Shown one piece after another: positions 44,747 to 53,722 of a stretch of DNA of 64,000 nucleotides. Source of the stretch: Bacillus sp. E(2018). GTDB lineage: Bacteria > Bacillota > Bacilli > Bacillales > Fictibacillaceae. Both the position numbers and the translations under genes were made by a program. The notes beneath the pieces were generated by a model. That model was not told where the DNA came from, searched no databases, and saw only the letters and a list, made by a program, of their open reading frames with translations. The number at the start of each line of letters is the position of its first letter. Within the stretch, counting starts at the first letter, position 1. The stretch spans positions 62,001 to 126,000 of the forward strand of contig NZ_SCOL01000006.1 in assembly GCF_005503015.1 (NCBI RefSeq), written 5' to 3'.

Positions 44747-46720
44747 TTATTCTTTTTTCATTAATCTTTCTAACTCATTACTAAAAATAACTTTATCTGA
44801 TATATTCAATTCTTTTCTTGCCTGGTCGTAAGCGGGTTTACATAAGGTGATATCTGTAATCTTGCCGGTTTTTCCATCGAAACACGTTCCTTTGTCAAAG
44901 AAACCATCTACAGATGACTTGTACGTAAATTCTCCATTCGTAAAGGATAAGTCACGTTGAACAACTAGCTGGTTCTTGTCCTCTAACATGTTTCCGCCCA
45001 TCATGTAGCGATCCTTGAACGGAATGCCGAGTGCATGCAGAATTGTTGGTGCTAGATCAAGCTGTCCACCAGTTCTTTCATATATTCCTTTACCTTCGTC
45101 ATTTGGCAAGTGGATCACGAGTGGCACTTCATGAAATGTTTTTTCGATATTGTATGGCGTATTATCTTCACCAGCAATCTTCATCATAGCGTCATTATTA
45201 TCTACACCATAATCATGATCACCGTAAAGTAAGAGAACGGTGTCATCCCACAGATTTTCCTTTTGAAGACGATCCACGAGCATACCAACCGCTTCATCCA
45301 CGTAATGTACGGAATGCAGATAATCCCCAACAATAGATCCTTCGTATTCTCCTACGTCGAGTGTTCGGAATTTAGACTGTATATTATACGGATGATGACT
45401 CGTGAGTGCGACCATGAACCCGTAGAACGGCTTCTTCATCTTCATCAGCTCGTCGACCGACTGTTGCATGAACGGCTTGTCTCCAAGTGTCCAACCAGCG
45501 ATCTCACCATCTTTAAAATCACCTTCACCAAAGAAATGGTCAAAACCATAGTTATCATACATGATATAACGATTCCAGAAGCTTTTTTTGTAAGCATGAA
45601 AAGCTGCTGTTTCATAACCGTTCTGCTTCAAAATCCCCGGTAATGAATCATACGTGTTGCTTGGATAACGAACATAGACTGATCCTGAGTAAAGTGGGTG
45701 CAAAGATGCATTAGCTAAAAACTCAGCATCAGATGTACGGCCTTGTCCTGTTTGCAGTGAGAAATTCGGAAAGTACATGCTGTCATTGATAAGTTTATTG
45801 ATGTTCGGTGTGATCTCTTCACCGTTAATCTTCTGGTTGATCACAAAGTTTTGAAAAGCCTCTAACTGAATCATAATTACATTTTTGTCTTTAGCCACAC
45901 CGAACAGGGGCGTTTCTTTATTCATTTCACTTTGGTGATCTCCAAACCAATTTTCAATCTCCTTGGATTCTTTTGCAGATATTTTTTTCTGTTGGAATAC
46001 AGATTCGTTTACATATCGGTATATATCAAAACCATGAAATCCAAGAAGTCCCGTTTGACTATATAGGGCCATGTTGTACCAGTTGCTTGAGAAAAGAGCT
46101 GAACCATACTTTTTCGTGTACTCGTTAATCGGACTCGTAATAAACAGATATCCGATGATTAATGTCGCTAGTCCGAGCGCTCCTCGCGTTACGGCACGGG
46201 CTTTTAAGTCGCCGTTTCCTCGTTTGATAACAAGAATCACGAGCGGAATCAGTACAAGAAGATCGATGACAAAAACAAGATCTTTCATCTGGAACAAATC
46301 TAGTATACTACCAGAAATAGCACCAACCTGGTTGGCTTGTGACAACACAGTCATTGATAACAGGTCATTAAAATATCTATAGTAGATAAGGTCTCCTACA
46401 ATGATGAAGGTCAGAACCACATTAAGGATGAGTAGACTGATCCACCGTTTGCTTTGCTTTAAGAAAAGCGTCCAAAAGGAAAGAACCAGAAGTGCTCCTA
46501 TACTGATTAACGTTAAACCTGCATAAAAACCAGTGATTGACCCCTCATTGAATAATTTAATAATTGATGCTTTTAAGAAGAAAGGTAAACCATTTTGTGC
46601 AAAAACTGTATTTGAAAACGCGGCAAATAGATAGAGTTTAAGAAAAATTGAGATGATGAAGCTACCGTAGAAAAAAAAGTCCCATCCCCAATGTCTGAAT
46701 CCTTGTCGAATCATGTGCAT
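44747..46720 (-). CDS. LTA synthase family (sulfatase-fold) membrane protein, second copy
   Basis: 657 aa. Five N-terminal membrane segments (to about residue 205), then the extracellular sulfatase domain with MIQLEAFQNF, the Thr nucleophile in TGQGRTSDAEF and LLYGDHDYG. It is related to the protein at 14653-16539, and both keep the metal-site and Thr residues, so both look active. Two ATGs (46720 and 46714) lie 4 and 10 bases after AAAGGGG; the start is not decided. One copy may be a primase and the other the polymerase, but this is inference. Confidence 0.9.
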   Translation of the reverse strand: MHMIRQGFRHWGWDFFFYGSFIISIFLKLYLFAAFSNTVFAQNGLPFFLKASIIKLFNEGSITGFYAGLTLISIGALLVLSFWTLFLKQSKRWISLLILNVVLTFIIVGDLIYYRYFNDLLSMTVLSQANQVGAISGSILDLFQMKDLVFVIDLLVLIPLVILVIKRGNGDLKARAVTRGALGLATLIIGYLFITSPINEYTKKYGSALFSSNWYNMALYSQTGLLGFHGFDIYRYVNESVFQQKKISAKESKEIENWFGDHQSEMNKETPLFGVAKDKNVIMIQLEAFQNFVINQKINGEEITPNINKLINDSMYFPNFSLQTGQGRTSDAEFLANASLHPLYSGSVYVRYPSNTYDSLPGILKQNGYETAAFHAYKKSFWNRYIMYDNYGFDHFFGEGDFKDGEIAGWTLGDKPFMQQSVDELMKMKKPFYGFMVALTSHHPYNIQSKFRTLDVGEYEGSIVGDYLHSVHYVDEAVGMLVDRLQKENLWDDTVLLLYGDHDYGVDNNDAMMKIAGEDNTPYNIEKTFHEVPLVIHLPNDEGKGIYERTGGQLDLAPTILHALGIPFKDRYMMGGNMLEDKNQLVVQRDLSFTNGEFTYKSSVDGFFDKGTCFDGKTGKITDITLCKPAYDQARKELNISDKVIFSNELERLMKKE

Positions 46721-46810
46721 GAATCCCCTTTCATTTCCTTATAATTTTACATTTTTATCAAAAAAAGGGCAAACTCACTAGAGTGTTCACTTCTATTCAC
46801 ATCAAAATAT

Positions 46811-46839
46811 TTTACAAAATATGTTTATTATTGTATAAA
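46811..46839 (+). promoter_or_regulatory. Sigma-A-type promoter
   Basis: TTTACA at 46811-46816 and TATAAA at 46834-46839 with a 17-base spacer, 40 bases before the start of the next gene. Confidence 0.5.
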
Positions 46840-46879
46840 AAAGGAATATATACAATGATACTAGATTAGGAGGAGAAAC

Positions 46880-47641
46880 ATGAAAAAAATTTGGGTTGTT
46901 CTTTTATCTGCTGTATTTGTTCTAACTTTATTTACTGCACCAAAAGCGTCAGCTGCAGCAAACTTTGTAGACGCACAATTTTATGTGGATACGTATTCTA
47001 ATTCCAAGAATGGTTTGCAAGGTTTTATTATTAACCGAGGAAATCGTACACTAACCATTAACTCTATTAATGTTTCGCTTTATGATGCTAACAACAATAC
47101 GATGTTAGCAAAGACTTATAACTTCCCGTCTATTAAACTAACTTCCGGACAATATCATAAATTTTCTTTAAACGCACCTCATCTGATTGACCGACAACAG
47201 GAAATGACAAGATATGAAAGTTACATTCAATATGAATACAGTCTTACACCAACACATAAATCTGGTACATACGTCTATGTAAATGGAAAGAAATTATCTC
47301 CAGATGTTCCACCTGCCAACGTGAACGGAAGAGTACTTGTTCCTTTACGAAGCATATTTGAAGCGCTTGGTGCATCAGTTAACTGGGATAGTAAAACAAA
47401 CACCATTACCGCTTATAAGAAAGATATAGGAATCAAGCTTACTCATAAAATTGGACAGAAATACATGATCGTAAACGGAGAAAAAGTAGCGATCGATGTT
47501 AGCTCACAGGTTGTGAAAGGTCGAACGATGGTTCCTGTACGTGCCATCTCCAATGCGTTCGGAGTGAATGTAGAATATGTACAGCAGGATAAAGTAAAAT
47601 ACATTACCGTCTTGGACATATACGGATTATCTGAAAAGTAA
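46880..47641 (+). CDS. Secreted stalk-domain protein with unknown N-terminal domain
   Basis: 253 aa. Signal peptide 1-26. An N-terminal beta-rich domain (about 28-125) has GFIINRGNRTLTINSI and a FPSIKLTSGQYHKFSL end; it is not assigned. A complete stalk (copper amine oxidase N-like) unit follows (about 132-250; LVPLRSIFEALGA, MVPVRAISNAFG). AGGAGG precedes the ATG. It is alone, with its own promoter and terminator. Likely a cell-surface structural or adhesion protein. Confidence 0.83.
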   Translation: MKKIWVVLLSAVFVLTLFTAPKASAAANFVDAQFYVDTYSNSKNGLQGFIINRGNRTLTINSINVSLYDANNNTMLAKTYNFPSIKLTSGQYHKFSLNAPHLIDRQQEMTRYESYIQYEYSLTPTHKSGTYVYVNGKKLSPDVPPANVNGRVLVPLRSIFEALGASVNWDSKTNTITAYKKDIGIKLTHKIGQKYMIVNGEKVAIDVSSQVVKGRTMVPVRAISNAFGVNVEYVQQDKVKYITVLDIYGLSEK

Positions 47642-47646
47642 ACAGA

Positions 47647-47678
47647 AAAAATGCAGCTCCAACTTGGGAGCTGCATTT
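47647..47678. terminator. Bidirectional terminator
   Basis: AATGCAGCTCC pairs with GGGAGCTGCATT around a 4-5-base loop, between convergent genes. Confidence 0.85.
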
Positions 47679-47683
47679 TCTTA

Positions 47684-50600
47684 TTAGTTAATCTTCATCT
47701 TTAATGAATATGGTGTTAAGGAAGCGTTACCGAATACGTCAGTTACTTTAATGAAGTATTTTCCTGCTTTGATGTTGTAGTTTAATACTTCAGCATCTCC
47801 AAGTCCGTACGTATCAGAAGTTGCGACAAGCTTTCCTTTGCTGTCGTACAAGCTGATCACACCATCAACCTGTTCGTTAGCAAACGTAATTTGTCCTGAG
47901 TGTGGTGCACTGAAGCTAAACGAATACCAATCAGCATCTCCACCAGTCACTCCAGCGTTCAAGTTACCTTGATTCGCCCAAGTCGTTTTAGATGCCCACT
48001 TTAAAGCGATTGGTTTAGACGGGATGTTATTCTTCACAACAGAAGCAGCATCTTCATCTTTCGTGTTAGCAGGTTTTACAGTGAGTTCGTACTCGTTCAA
48101 GTTTGGAACTGGGAAATCCCAAAGCCATTGATCAGCGATTACAAAATACCCATTCCCTGCTTTCGCTTTAAATGATCCTTGCTCAGGTTCGTTGTCCCAT
48201 CCTCTATCATACACACGTGCAGAATCAAATTCTTCCGGGTCTAAGATTCGGTTACCGTTCTTGTCTTCAAGAATAGCAATCAAACCATCGATTGGTTTAA
48301 GAAGATCTTTTGAATACTTTTGTTGCATTTCTTTTGTTGGCGGGATTGTTTTATAATGAACACCGTAAATGCCGCTTGTTTTGGCTTTAACATAATAAGC
48401 GTCAAAATCGCCGTTCATTGCATAGTTACCGCGTACTGTTTCTGCAGCCATGTCTTTCACTGGCGTGTTCTCAATATCATTGTTTGGCTCATGCTTGTCT
48501 TCTGGGTTCTCAACAACCACTTTAGAAGTGAAGCTATACTTATCAAAACTCGGCTGGTAGTTCGGATGCATGACACGAATATAATACTCTCCACCAGATT
48601 GAAGACCTGCAGTGAACTTCTCTTTTGTTTCTATATCCATCATGCCATACGTGATATTCGTAGCTACTGTCATAAGCGTCGAATAGCCCTCTTCTATTTC
48701 CACCATCTTCATGATTTCCATAGCAGGTACAGCTTCAGAGTTGCTTAAATCAAATTCAAGAATTGCACTCTCTTCTACCTCAAGCTTGTAGAGGTCCTCA
48801 TCACCTGCGAACTGGAAGGATCCTTCTGCGCCTGCTTCAGGATTGTAAGGAAGTGCCGCTTCACGAATTTGATCCATGATCGCTTGTTCTTCTTCCATCC
48901 AGTCTTCTTCGCCATTCATGGAATCATGGTGGTTCTTTTTGTAATCGTTACGTTTCGTGATGAACTCTTCGAAGTCCATGTCGCCTTCGTTATACTCTTC
49001 TTCTAAATGTTCACCCATCGGGAAACCATCTTCGTCTTCTTCTAGACCTTTTGCATCAATTTTTAGTGAATAAGGAATGTGTGACGAAGGATATTCACTT
49101 GCGAAACCATCTTCCAATAGACTCATCGGGAAGAAGAATCCTGGTGTATGATTATCAAGCTCCACCACATACTCCATACCAGGCATCGCTTCAAAAGTAA
49201 GAACTTCACCTTCACCCGTTGGCTTCATATTAATGATATCCATCTCTTCTTCCATGAATGGCATATCTTCTTCTGGCATATCCTCTGGCATTTCTTCTTC
49301 TGGCATCGGCTCGATCACTTTTAAACTAAGAGTAGAGTCAATTCCAGGAATCCCGCCAACTTCAACTTTTACGATTTGTGGTTCTTCTGTTTTAAATGTA
49401 TAAAAATCAGAATCTCCATCTTGTCCAGTAAACGTCCAGTCTCCTTCCCCTTCAGATACAAATGGGAATGATTCAACCGCTACAGGATTTTCTCGCGTAT
49501 TCGTATCTTCTAGTAAACTATCATATTTTTCTAGCGACAGCTTATACGCAGATTTTCCGTCTTTGTTATAGTTTCCATTAACATCGCTCACACCAATTAC
49601 TAACGTTCCGTCTTCAGGAACTTCATAAAGGTATCCTTCTGACTTGCCTTCAAGGGTTTTGTTTACTTCTTTTTGAAGTGGCTTGATCCCTTTGCCTACC
49701 ATATAATACGTCAATTTGTAATCATATTCAGCTGAACCTTCTAGGACTGTTTGTAGAAGTTCTCCTTTTTTGACTGGAAGCTGAATGAAATTTTCTTCAT
49801 AAGCAACTTTAATCGTACCTTCTTTTACTGTTTTTCCATCAACGGTCACTTTTTCAGCTGCTTTAAGTAAACTTGTTTTGCTTTTCGGTACATAAACGGA
49901 GCTTGGAATCTTGGATGCGTCAAAAGATAAAGCTTTTACCGGATCCACCAAACCGTTCGCATATTTTGTATCGTACCCTTTATCACCAAGGTCTTTACCT
50001 GTTTGCTCTAGAATGTATTCAACTTCTCTTGGACTCAGGTTCGGATTTTTTGATAATAAAAGAGAAGCTACACCAGCTACGACTGGAGATGCCATCGATG
50101 TTCCACTTAGCTTCATAAAAGAAGACTTCTTCTCAAAATGATAAAGCGGTGCGTACACATCTTCACCTGGTGCTACTACGTCCACGGATGGTCCGTATGT
50201 AGAATAGCTAGATAATAGGTTGTCTTTGTTTGTAGAACCTACTGAAATTACTCCTTCGAACGCCGCAGGATAACTGTTAAGATTCATTCCTTCGTTTCCA
50301 GCTGCAGCAACAACCGTAATATCAGCAGCGATCGCTTTGGCAACCGCATCCTTGATCAACGGTGATGGGAAGATGCTACCTAAGCTCATGTTGATGACTT
50401 TTGCTTTATTTTCAATCGCGTACATGATTGCATCAGCAATTACATAATCGGAAGCACCGCCTGCACGGTCAAAAACGTCGATCGGTAAGATCTCTACATT
50501 CGGGTTAACCCCGTAACCACCAATGCCGTTTCCTTTTTCAGAAGCGATAATTCCAGCAACGTGAGTACCGTGGCTATCAGGGGCTCCTTGATTCATTGGG

Positions 50601-51178
50601 TTTACTGCATTGTATGAAGGTAATAATTTATTTTTTAATTCTGGGTGCTTCGAGTCGATCCCCGTATCAATGACGGCAACACGAACTTTATTTTTTCCAG
50701 CCATCTGCTGAGCTTTGTCTATATTTAATAGAGACATATGGTATTGCTGATCGATCTTCGGATCAGTCGTTCCAAGCTTTACGTAATTCGCACTTGGAGA
50801 AACGATGTCTACCTTACCATTTTTCCCATAAGCTTTCATAACGCTTTCCATCTTCTTGCCCTTGTTAATCTTAACTACATCATAACCAAGAGAAGTAATT
50901 CTACGCTGAAGCGTAGCTCCCGCTTTTTTATGATCTGCCGTTGTAAGCTTTTTGTTGTATTTAACAACTAGCACAGAATCACTGATCTGATCTTTTTGTT
51001 TAGATAAATTGTACGGGTTCTCCTTCACTCGATTGCCTGGCTTGAATAATTCAGAGACTGGAATGGAACTCTTTTCTGCAGAGTATTGGTCCGTCTCGGC
51101 AAAAACCGGCGCAAAGCTTGTCCCTATCAAACTAACAGACAGTCCGAATGACGCCAGCGTTTTATGCCACTTGTTCAT
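47684..51178 (-). CDS. Large secreted subtilisin-like S8 protease
   Basis: 1164 aa. Signal peptide (1-28), an inhibitor-like propeptide (about 65-135), then the S8 domain (about 140-415). The triad is visible: Asp171 (VAVIDTGID), His203 (DSHGTHVAG), Ser361 (LSGTSMASP), with Asn295 (AAGNEGMN) in the oxyanion hole. The remaining about 740 residues hold several prepeptidase-C-terminal-like beta domains (patterns such as DSDFYTF, DEDLYKL, DADWYSF) and a long Glu/Met-rich acidic insert (about 640-775). No SLH or stalk domain. Likely released or loosely surface-held. Confidence 0.93.
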   Translation of the reverse strand: MNKWHKTLASFGLSVSLIGTSFAPVFAETDQYSAEKSSIPVSELFKPGNRVKENPYNLSKQKDQISDSVLVVKYNKKLTTADHKKAGATLQRRITSLGYDVVKINKGKKMESVMKAYGKNGKVDIVSPSANYVKLGTTDPKIDQQYHMSLLNIDKAQQMAGKNKVRVAVIDTGIDSKHPELKNKLLPSYNAVNPMNQGAPDSHGTHVAGIIASEKGNGIGGYGVNPNVEILPIDVFDRAGGASDYVIADAIMYAIENKAKVINMSLGSIFPSPLIKDAVAKAIAADITVVAAAGNEGMNLNSYPAAFEGVISVGSTNKDNLLSSYSTYGPSVDVVAPGEDVYAPLYHFEKKSSFMKLSGTSMASPVVAGVASLLLSKNPNLSPREVEYILEQTGKDLGDKGYDTKYANGLVDPVKALSFDASKIPSSVYVPKSKTSLLKAAEKVTVDGKTVKEGTIKVAYEENFIQLPVKKGELLQTVLEGSAEYDYKLTYYMVGKGIKPLQKEVNKTLEGKSEGYLYEVPEDGTLVIGVSDVNGNYNKDGKSAYKLSLEKYDSLLEDTNTRENPVAVESFPFVSEGEGDWTFTGQDGDSDFYTFKTEEPQIVKVEVGGIPGIDSTLSLKVIEPMPEEEMPEDMPEEDMPFMEEEMDIINMKPTGEGEVLTFEAMPGMEYVVELDNHTPGFFFPMSLLEDGFASEYPSSHIPYSLKIDAKGLEEDEDGFPMGEHLEEEYNEGDMDFEEFITKRNDYKKNHHDSMNGEEDWMEEEQAIMDQIREAALPYNPEAGAEGSFQFAGDEDLYKLEVEESAILEFDLSNSEAVPAMEIMKMVEIEEGYSTLMTVATNITYGMMDIETKEKFTAGLQSGGEYYIRVMHPNYQPSFDKYSFTSKVVVENPEDKHEPNNDIENTPVKDMAAETVRGNYAMNGDFDAYYVKAKTSGIYGVHYKTIPPTKEMQQKYSKDLLKPIDGLIAILEDKNGNRILDPEEFDSARVYDRGWDNEPEQGSFKAKAGNGYFVIADQWLWDFPVPNLNEYELTVKPANTKDEDAASVVKNNIPSKPIALKWASKTTWANQGNLNAGVTGGDADWYSFSFSAPHSGQITFANEQVDGVISLYDSKGKLVATSDTYGLGDAEVLNYNIKAGKYFIKVTDVFGNASLTPYSLKMKIN

Positions 51179-51335
51179 ACGTTCAACCCCTCATAAAATA
51201 GTAATTTTTTGAAGCACCTTCGTAATCTAGTATAACAAATTTTCGAATTATTTTACAAATTTTTACAAAAGTATATTACTATTATTTTATGAGGAAACCT
51301 TTGGTCCTATCTTCATGAAAGATAGAGTAGTAATT

Positions 51336-52847
51336 CTATTCTTCATACATATGTTCAAATGAAATGTACATTTTTACAGCGGCATCCATACCATAATTGC
51401 CATAATCGAATATGTATAAAAATGTTGCTGGAATATCAACTTCATCTCCATACCATAACGCCCCTAATGCAGGGTCTCCCTCATCGTCCGTCCAATCCAT
51501 ATCATAAACATCCGCATATCCATATGAATCTTCTAAATCTAAAGTAATATCCGTAAACAACTGTTCGGCATCAGAACGGTTAAAAAGATAAGCGTCAATA
51601 AAGGAAACATCTAAGCCTATTAACTTACCATTCTCGAAAACATACTCTGCTGTTACTTCATAGCCAATATAATTAATATCACTGTATGTTAGGCGATCCG
51701 CGGTTTCGTCTATAAGCGTTCCAATTTCAATGTCCTTTACTTCAGCTTTTGTCATCCCTAGTGAAACACCACTGATTAACGTTGGCCCAAATGGATTCCA
51801 TTCCATCACAGGTAGCTTGGAATGATCCATAGAAAAGTATGATTTCCATTGATTGGCTTCCTCAATAGCTACAGAGAAATTGATATCTGCGTTACTCCCA
51901 TCTATCCCACTGCTAGTGATACCTACGAGTTCACCTTGCATGTTGAAGAGGCCACCTCCTGAACTTCCATGGTCTGTAGATGCCGTATTTTGTATGACTC
52001 GAACACCATCTAATTCATAGAGATTACTAACAATCCCATCAGATACTGTATTTTGAAAGCCAAGCGGACTACCGATGGCAACAACTTTTTCACCTTTTTC
52101 TAGTTTAGAAGAGGCTCCAATTGAAACAGGATTAATATTTACGGGTCTACTTAACTTTAATAAAGCTAAATCTACTGCCTCATCATAAGCGACGATACCC
52201 TCAACCAATTCCATTGTATTTTTGTTTAAATAAACAGCCGCTTCTGTCATTTCATCTACAACATGAGCGTTTGTTAAAATTAGACCCTCACCTACAAATA
52301 CACCGCTGCCTTGCCCTGTGTTCGTTTCAATCTTTACCACTTTCGAGTCGTTCATTCTGACAATTTCCGATATAGATAAATCACGAGATGGTTCTGGATC
52401 ATTCCCACTTGTATCTTCATATGTAATATTTACGCGTTGTCTGACACCGTCCCACTTTACTTCAGCGTCAAATGCTTCAGAAACAAACCTTAATGGAACT
52501 ACCGTACGGTTATTGATCATTTTAGCCGGAACATCGATATTGATTTTGAGGTTATTCACGTATGTCGTCTTTGACCCTATCGTTAGTAAGACTACTTTGT
52601 CACCTTTGGTTGCCGTGATTTTTCTCGTATTACTGTCCCATTTCACCTCTGCACCCAGTGACTCAAATATGCCTCGCAGCGGAACTAATGTACGTCCATT
52701 TTCCATTACAGGTGGTTGATCATACATTTGTTTTTCTCCGTTAATGTAAACAGAGATGGTAGCGGCTGACACATCGATAATACTTGATAACCCAATGGAT
52801 ATTACCAGCATCATACTAGCTAAATACTTGAATAGATTCTTCATCAT
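51336..52847 (-). CDS. Stalk-domain trypsin-like (HtrA-type) serine protease
   Basis: 503 aa. Signal peptide (about 1-28), stalk unit (about 30-143; VPLRGIFESLG, VPLRFVSEAFD), then an S1C trypsin-like domain (about 158-335). Catalytic residues are His195 (LTNAHVVD), Asp226 (AVDLALLKL) and Ser296 (DHGSSGGGL). There is no PDZ domain; a separate C-terminal domain (about 340-503) is shared with the pseudoprotease at 40183. It would act outside the membrane, in quality control or processing of exported proteins. Single gene. Confidence 0.92.
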   Translation of the reverse strand: MMKNLFKYLASMMLVISIGLSSIIDVSAATISVYINGEKQMYDQPPVMENGRTLVPLRGIFESLGAEVKWDSNTRKITATKGDKVVLLTIGSKTTYVNNLKINIDVPAKMINNRTVVPLRFVSEAFDAEVKWDGVRQRVNITYEDTSGNDPEPSRDLSISEIVRMNDSKVVKIETNTGQGSGVFVGEGLILTNAHVVDEMTEAAVYLNKNTMELVEGIVAYDEAVDLALLKLSRPVNINPVSIGASSKLEKGEKVVAIGSPLGFQNTVSDGIVSNLYELDGVRVIQNTASTDHGSSGGGLFNMQGELVGITSSGIDGSNADINFSVAIEEANQWKSYFSMDHSKLPVMEWNPFGPTLISGVSLGMTKAEVKDIEIGTLIDETADRLTYSDINYIGYEVTAEYVFENGKLIGLDVSFIDAYLFNRSDAEQLFTDITLDLEDSYGYADVYDMDWTDDEGDPALGALWYGDEVDIPATFLYIFDYGNYGMDAAVKMYISFEHMYEE

Positions 52848-53090
52848 ATACCTTCCTCACTTCTCAATATATACATCTATTTTCTATCGGTATATTTTGG
52901 ATAATATTTACAGACAGTTATTGTCTTATAAGAAATAGAAAACAACAAATGTATCGTACGGTGAGGTGTTGTGAATTTGTTTGAGCAAAAGCTAGCCATT
53001 CACTAATCAAAAGCGTTTTTTAACCGATAACACTAGTATAGTTTTTACCCGTATGAATCGTTATCCGTATACTGCAATTAAAACTAAATA

Positions 53091-53167
53091 ATGGTACAAC
53101 TGAAGAAATTCAGTGTCACAAAGCTCTAGGGGCTAAGGTTACTGTAACTATGCTCGCCAGCTGCCAT
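53091..53167 (+). ncRNA. Class-I cyclic di-GMP (GEMM-I) riboswitch
   Basis: P1 is ATGGTA (53091-53096) with TGCCAT (53162-53167). P2 is CTGAA-GAAA-TTCAG with a GNRA tetraloop. Then come TCACAAAGCT, close to the GACGCAAAGCC core, and the tetraloop-receptor pattern CTAAG-GTTAC-TG-TAAC-TATG in P3. The spacing fits the GEMM-I fold. It ends 12 bases before the AGGAGG site of the next gene, so control is likely at translation: TACCA (53168-53172) and TGGTA (53188-53192) could close a hairpin that holds the ribosome site. The direction of control cannot be told. Confidence 0.72.
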
Positions 53168-53191
53168 TACCACACTCCAGGAGGAATTGGT

Positions 53192-53653
53192 ATGAACAAA
53201 ACACTATTGAAATTTATCACTGCAACGACTCTAGCATTTACAGCTGTTGCCGCAACAGGAACGACAGGCGTTCTAGCTGCAAAGAAAGAGCAGAAACCAG
53301 ACTTAGATCTTGTCGATGTCGTCTATCAAGGGCACGCTCTTTCTACAGAAGGCGTTAATCTTGTAAAAGGCAATCTGATTATCTCTGTTGAATCCCTCGT
53401 GAATGCAAACGGTGGGACACTAACTATTGATAGATTGGAAAATAAATTGACAGTATCACGTGGTGACTTATCTTATTCCATGAGAATTCACCCTCGTTTC
53501 TTCCAGTTTGATAACGCTGGATCGCTTGTAGCGATTATTCCGGCAAAAGTTTATTCTGGAAATCAGATCAATTCATTAAAACAGCAGGTTGAGCGTAAGC
53601 TTGGCGTTGAACTACAATTTAATGAAGAAGAAAATACACTGTACATTAACTAG
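53192..53653 (+). CDS. Small secreted stalk-like protein under riboswitch control
   Basis: 153 aa from the ATG at 53192, which has AGGAGG 7 bases upstream; a longer frame from 53150 would run inside the riboswitch. Signal peptide about 1-29 (AATGTTGVLAA). The rest has a copper-amine-oxidase-N-like shape: VVYQGHALSTEGVNLVKGN, ISVESLVNANGGTLTIDR and a final VELQFNEEENTLYIN that mirrors the GxxxxWD---TI end of stalk units. The usual RTxVPLR motif is changed. The role is unknown, but it is probably exposed at the cell surface and c-di-GMP controlled. Confidence 0.78.
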   Translation: MNKTLLKFITATTLAFTAVAATGTTGVLAAKKEQKPDLDLVDVVYQGHALSTEGVNLVKGNLIISVESLVNANGGTLTIDRLENKLTVSRGDLSYSMRIHPRFFQFDNAGSLVAIIPAKVYSGNQINSLKQQVERKLGVELQFNEEENTLYIN

Positions 53654-53679
53654 TCATCCGGGTAAAGCTATGTACAACA

Positions 53680-53717
53680 AAAAAGCTGCACACCTTTTAA
53701 AGGTTGCAGCTTTTTGT
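53680..53717. terminator. Bidirectional terminator
   Basis: AAAAAGCTGCA pairs with TGCAGCTTTTT, with an inner CCTTTTAAAGG stem, between convergent genes. Confidence 0.85.
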
Positions 53718-53722
53718 TATGA

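Noticed and set aside
51009..51212. Plus-strand open frame at the 5' end of the S8 protease gene
   Set aside because: Antisense to the signal peptide region with no ribosome site.
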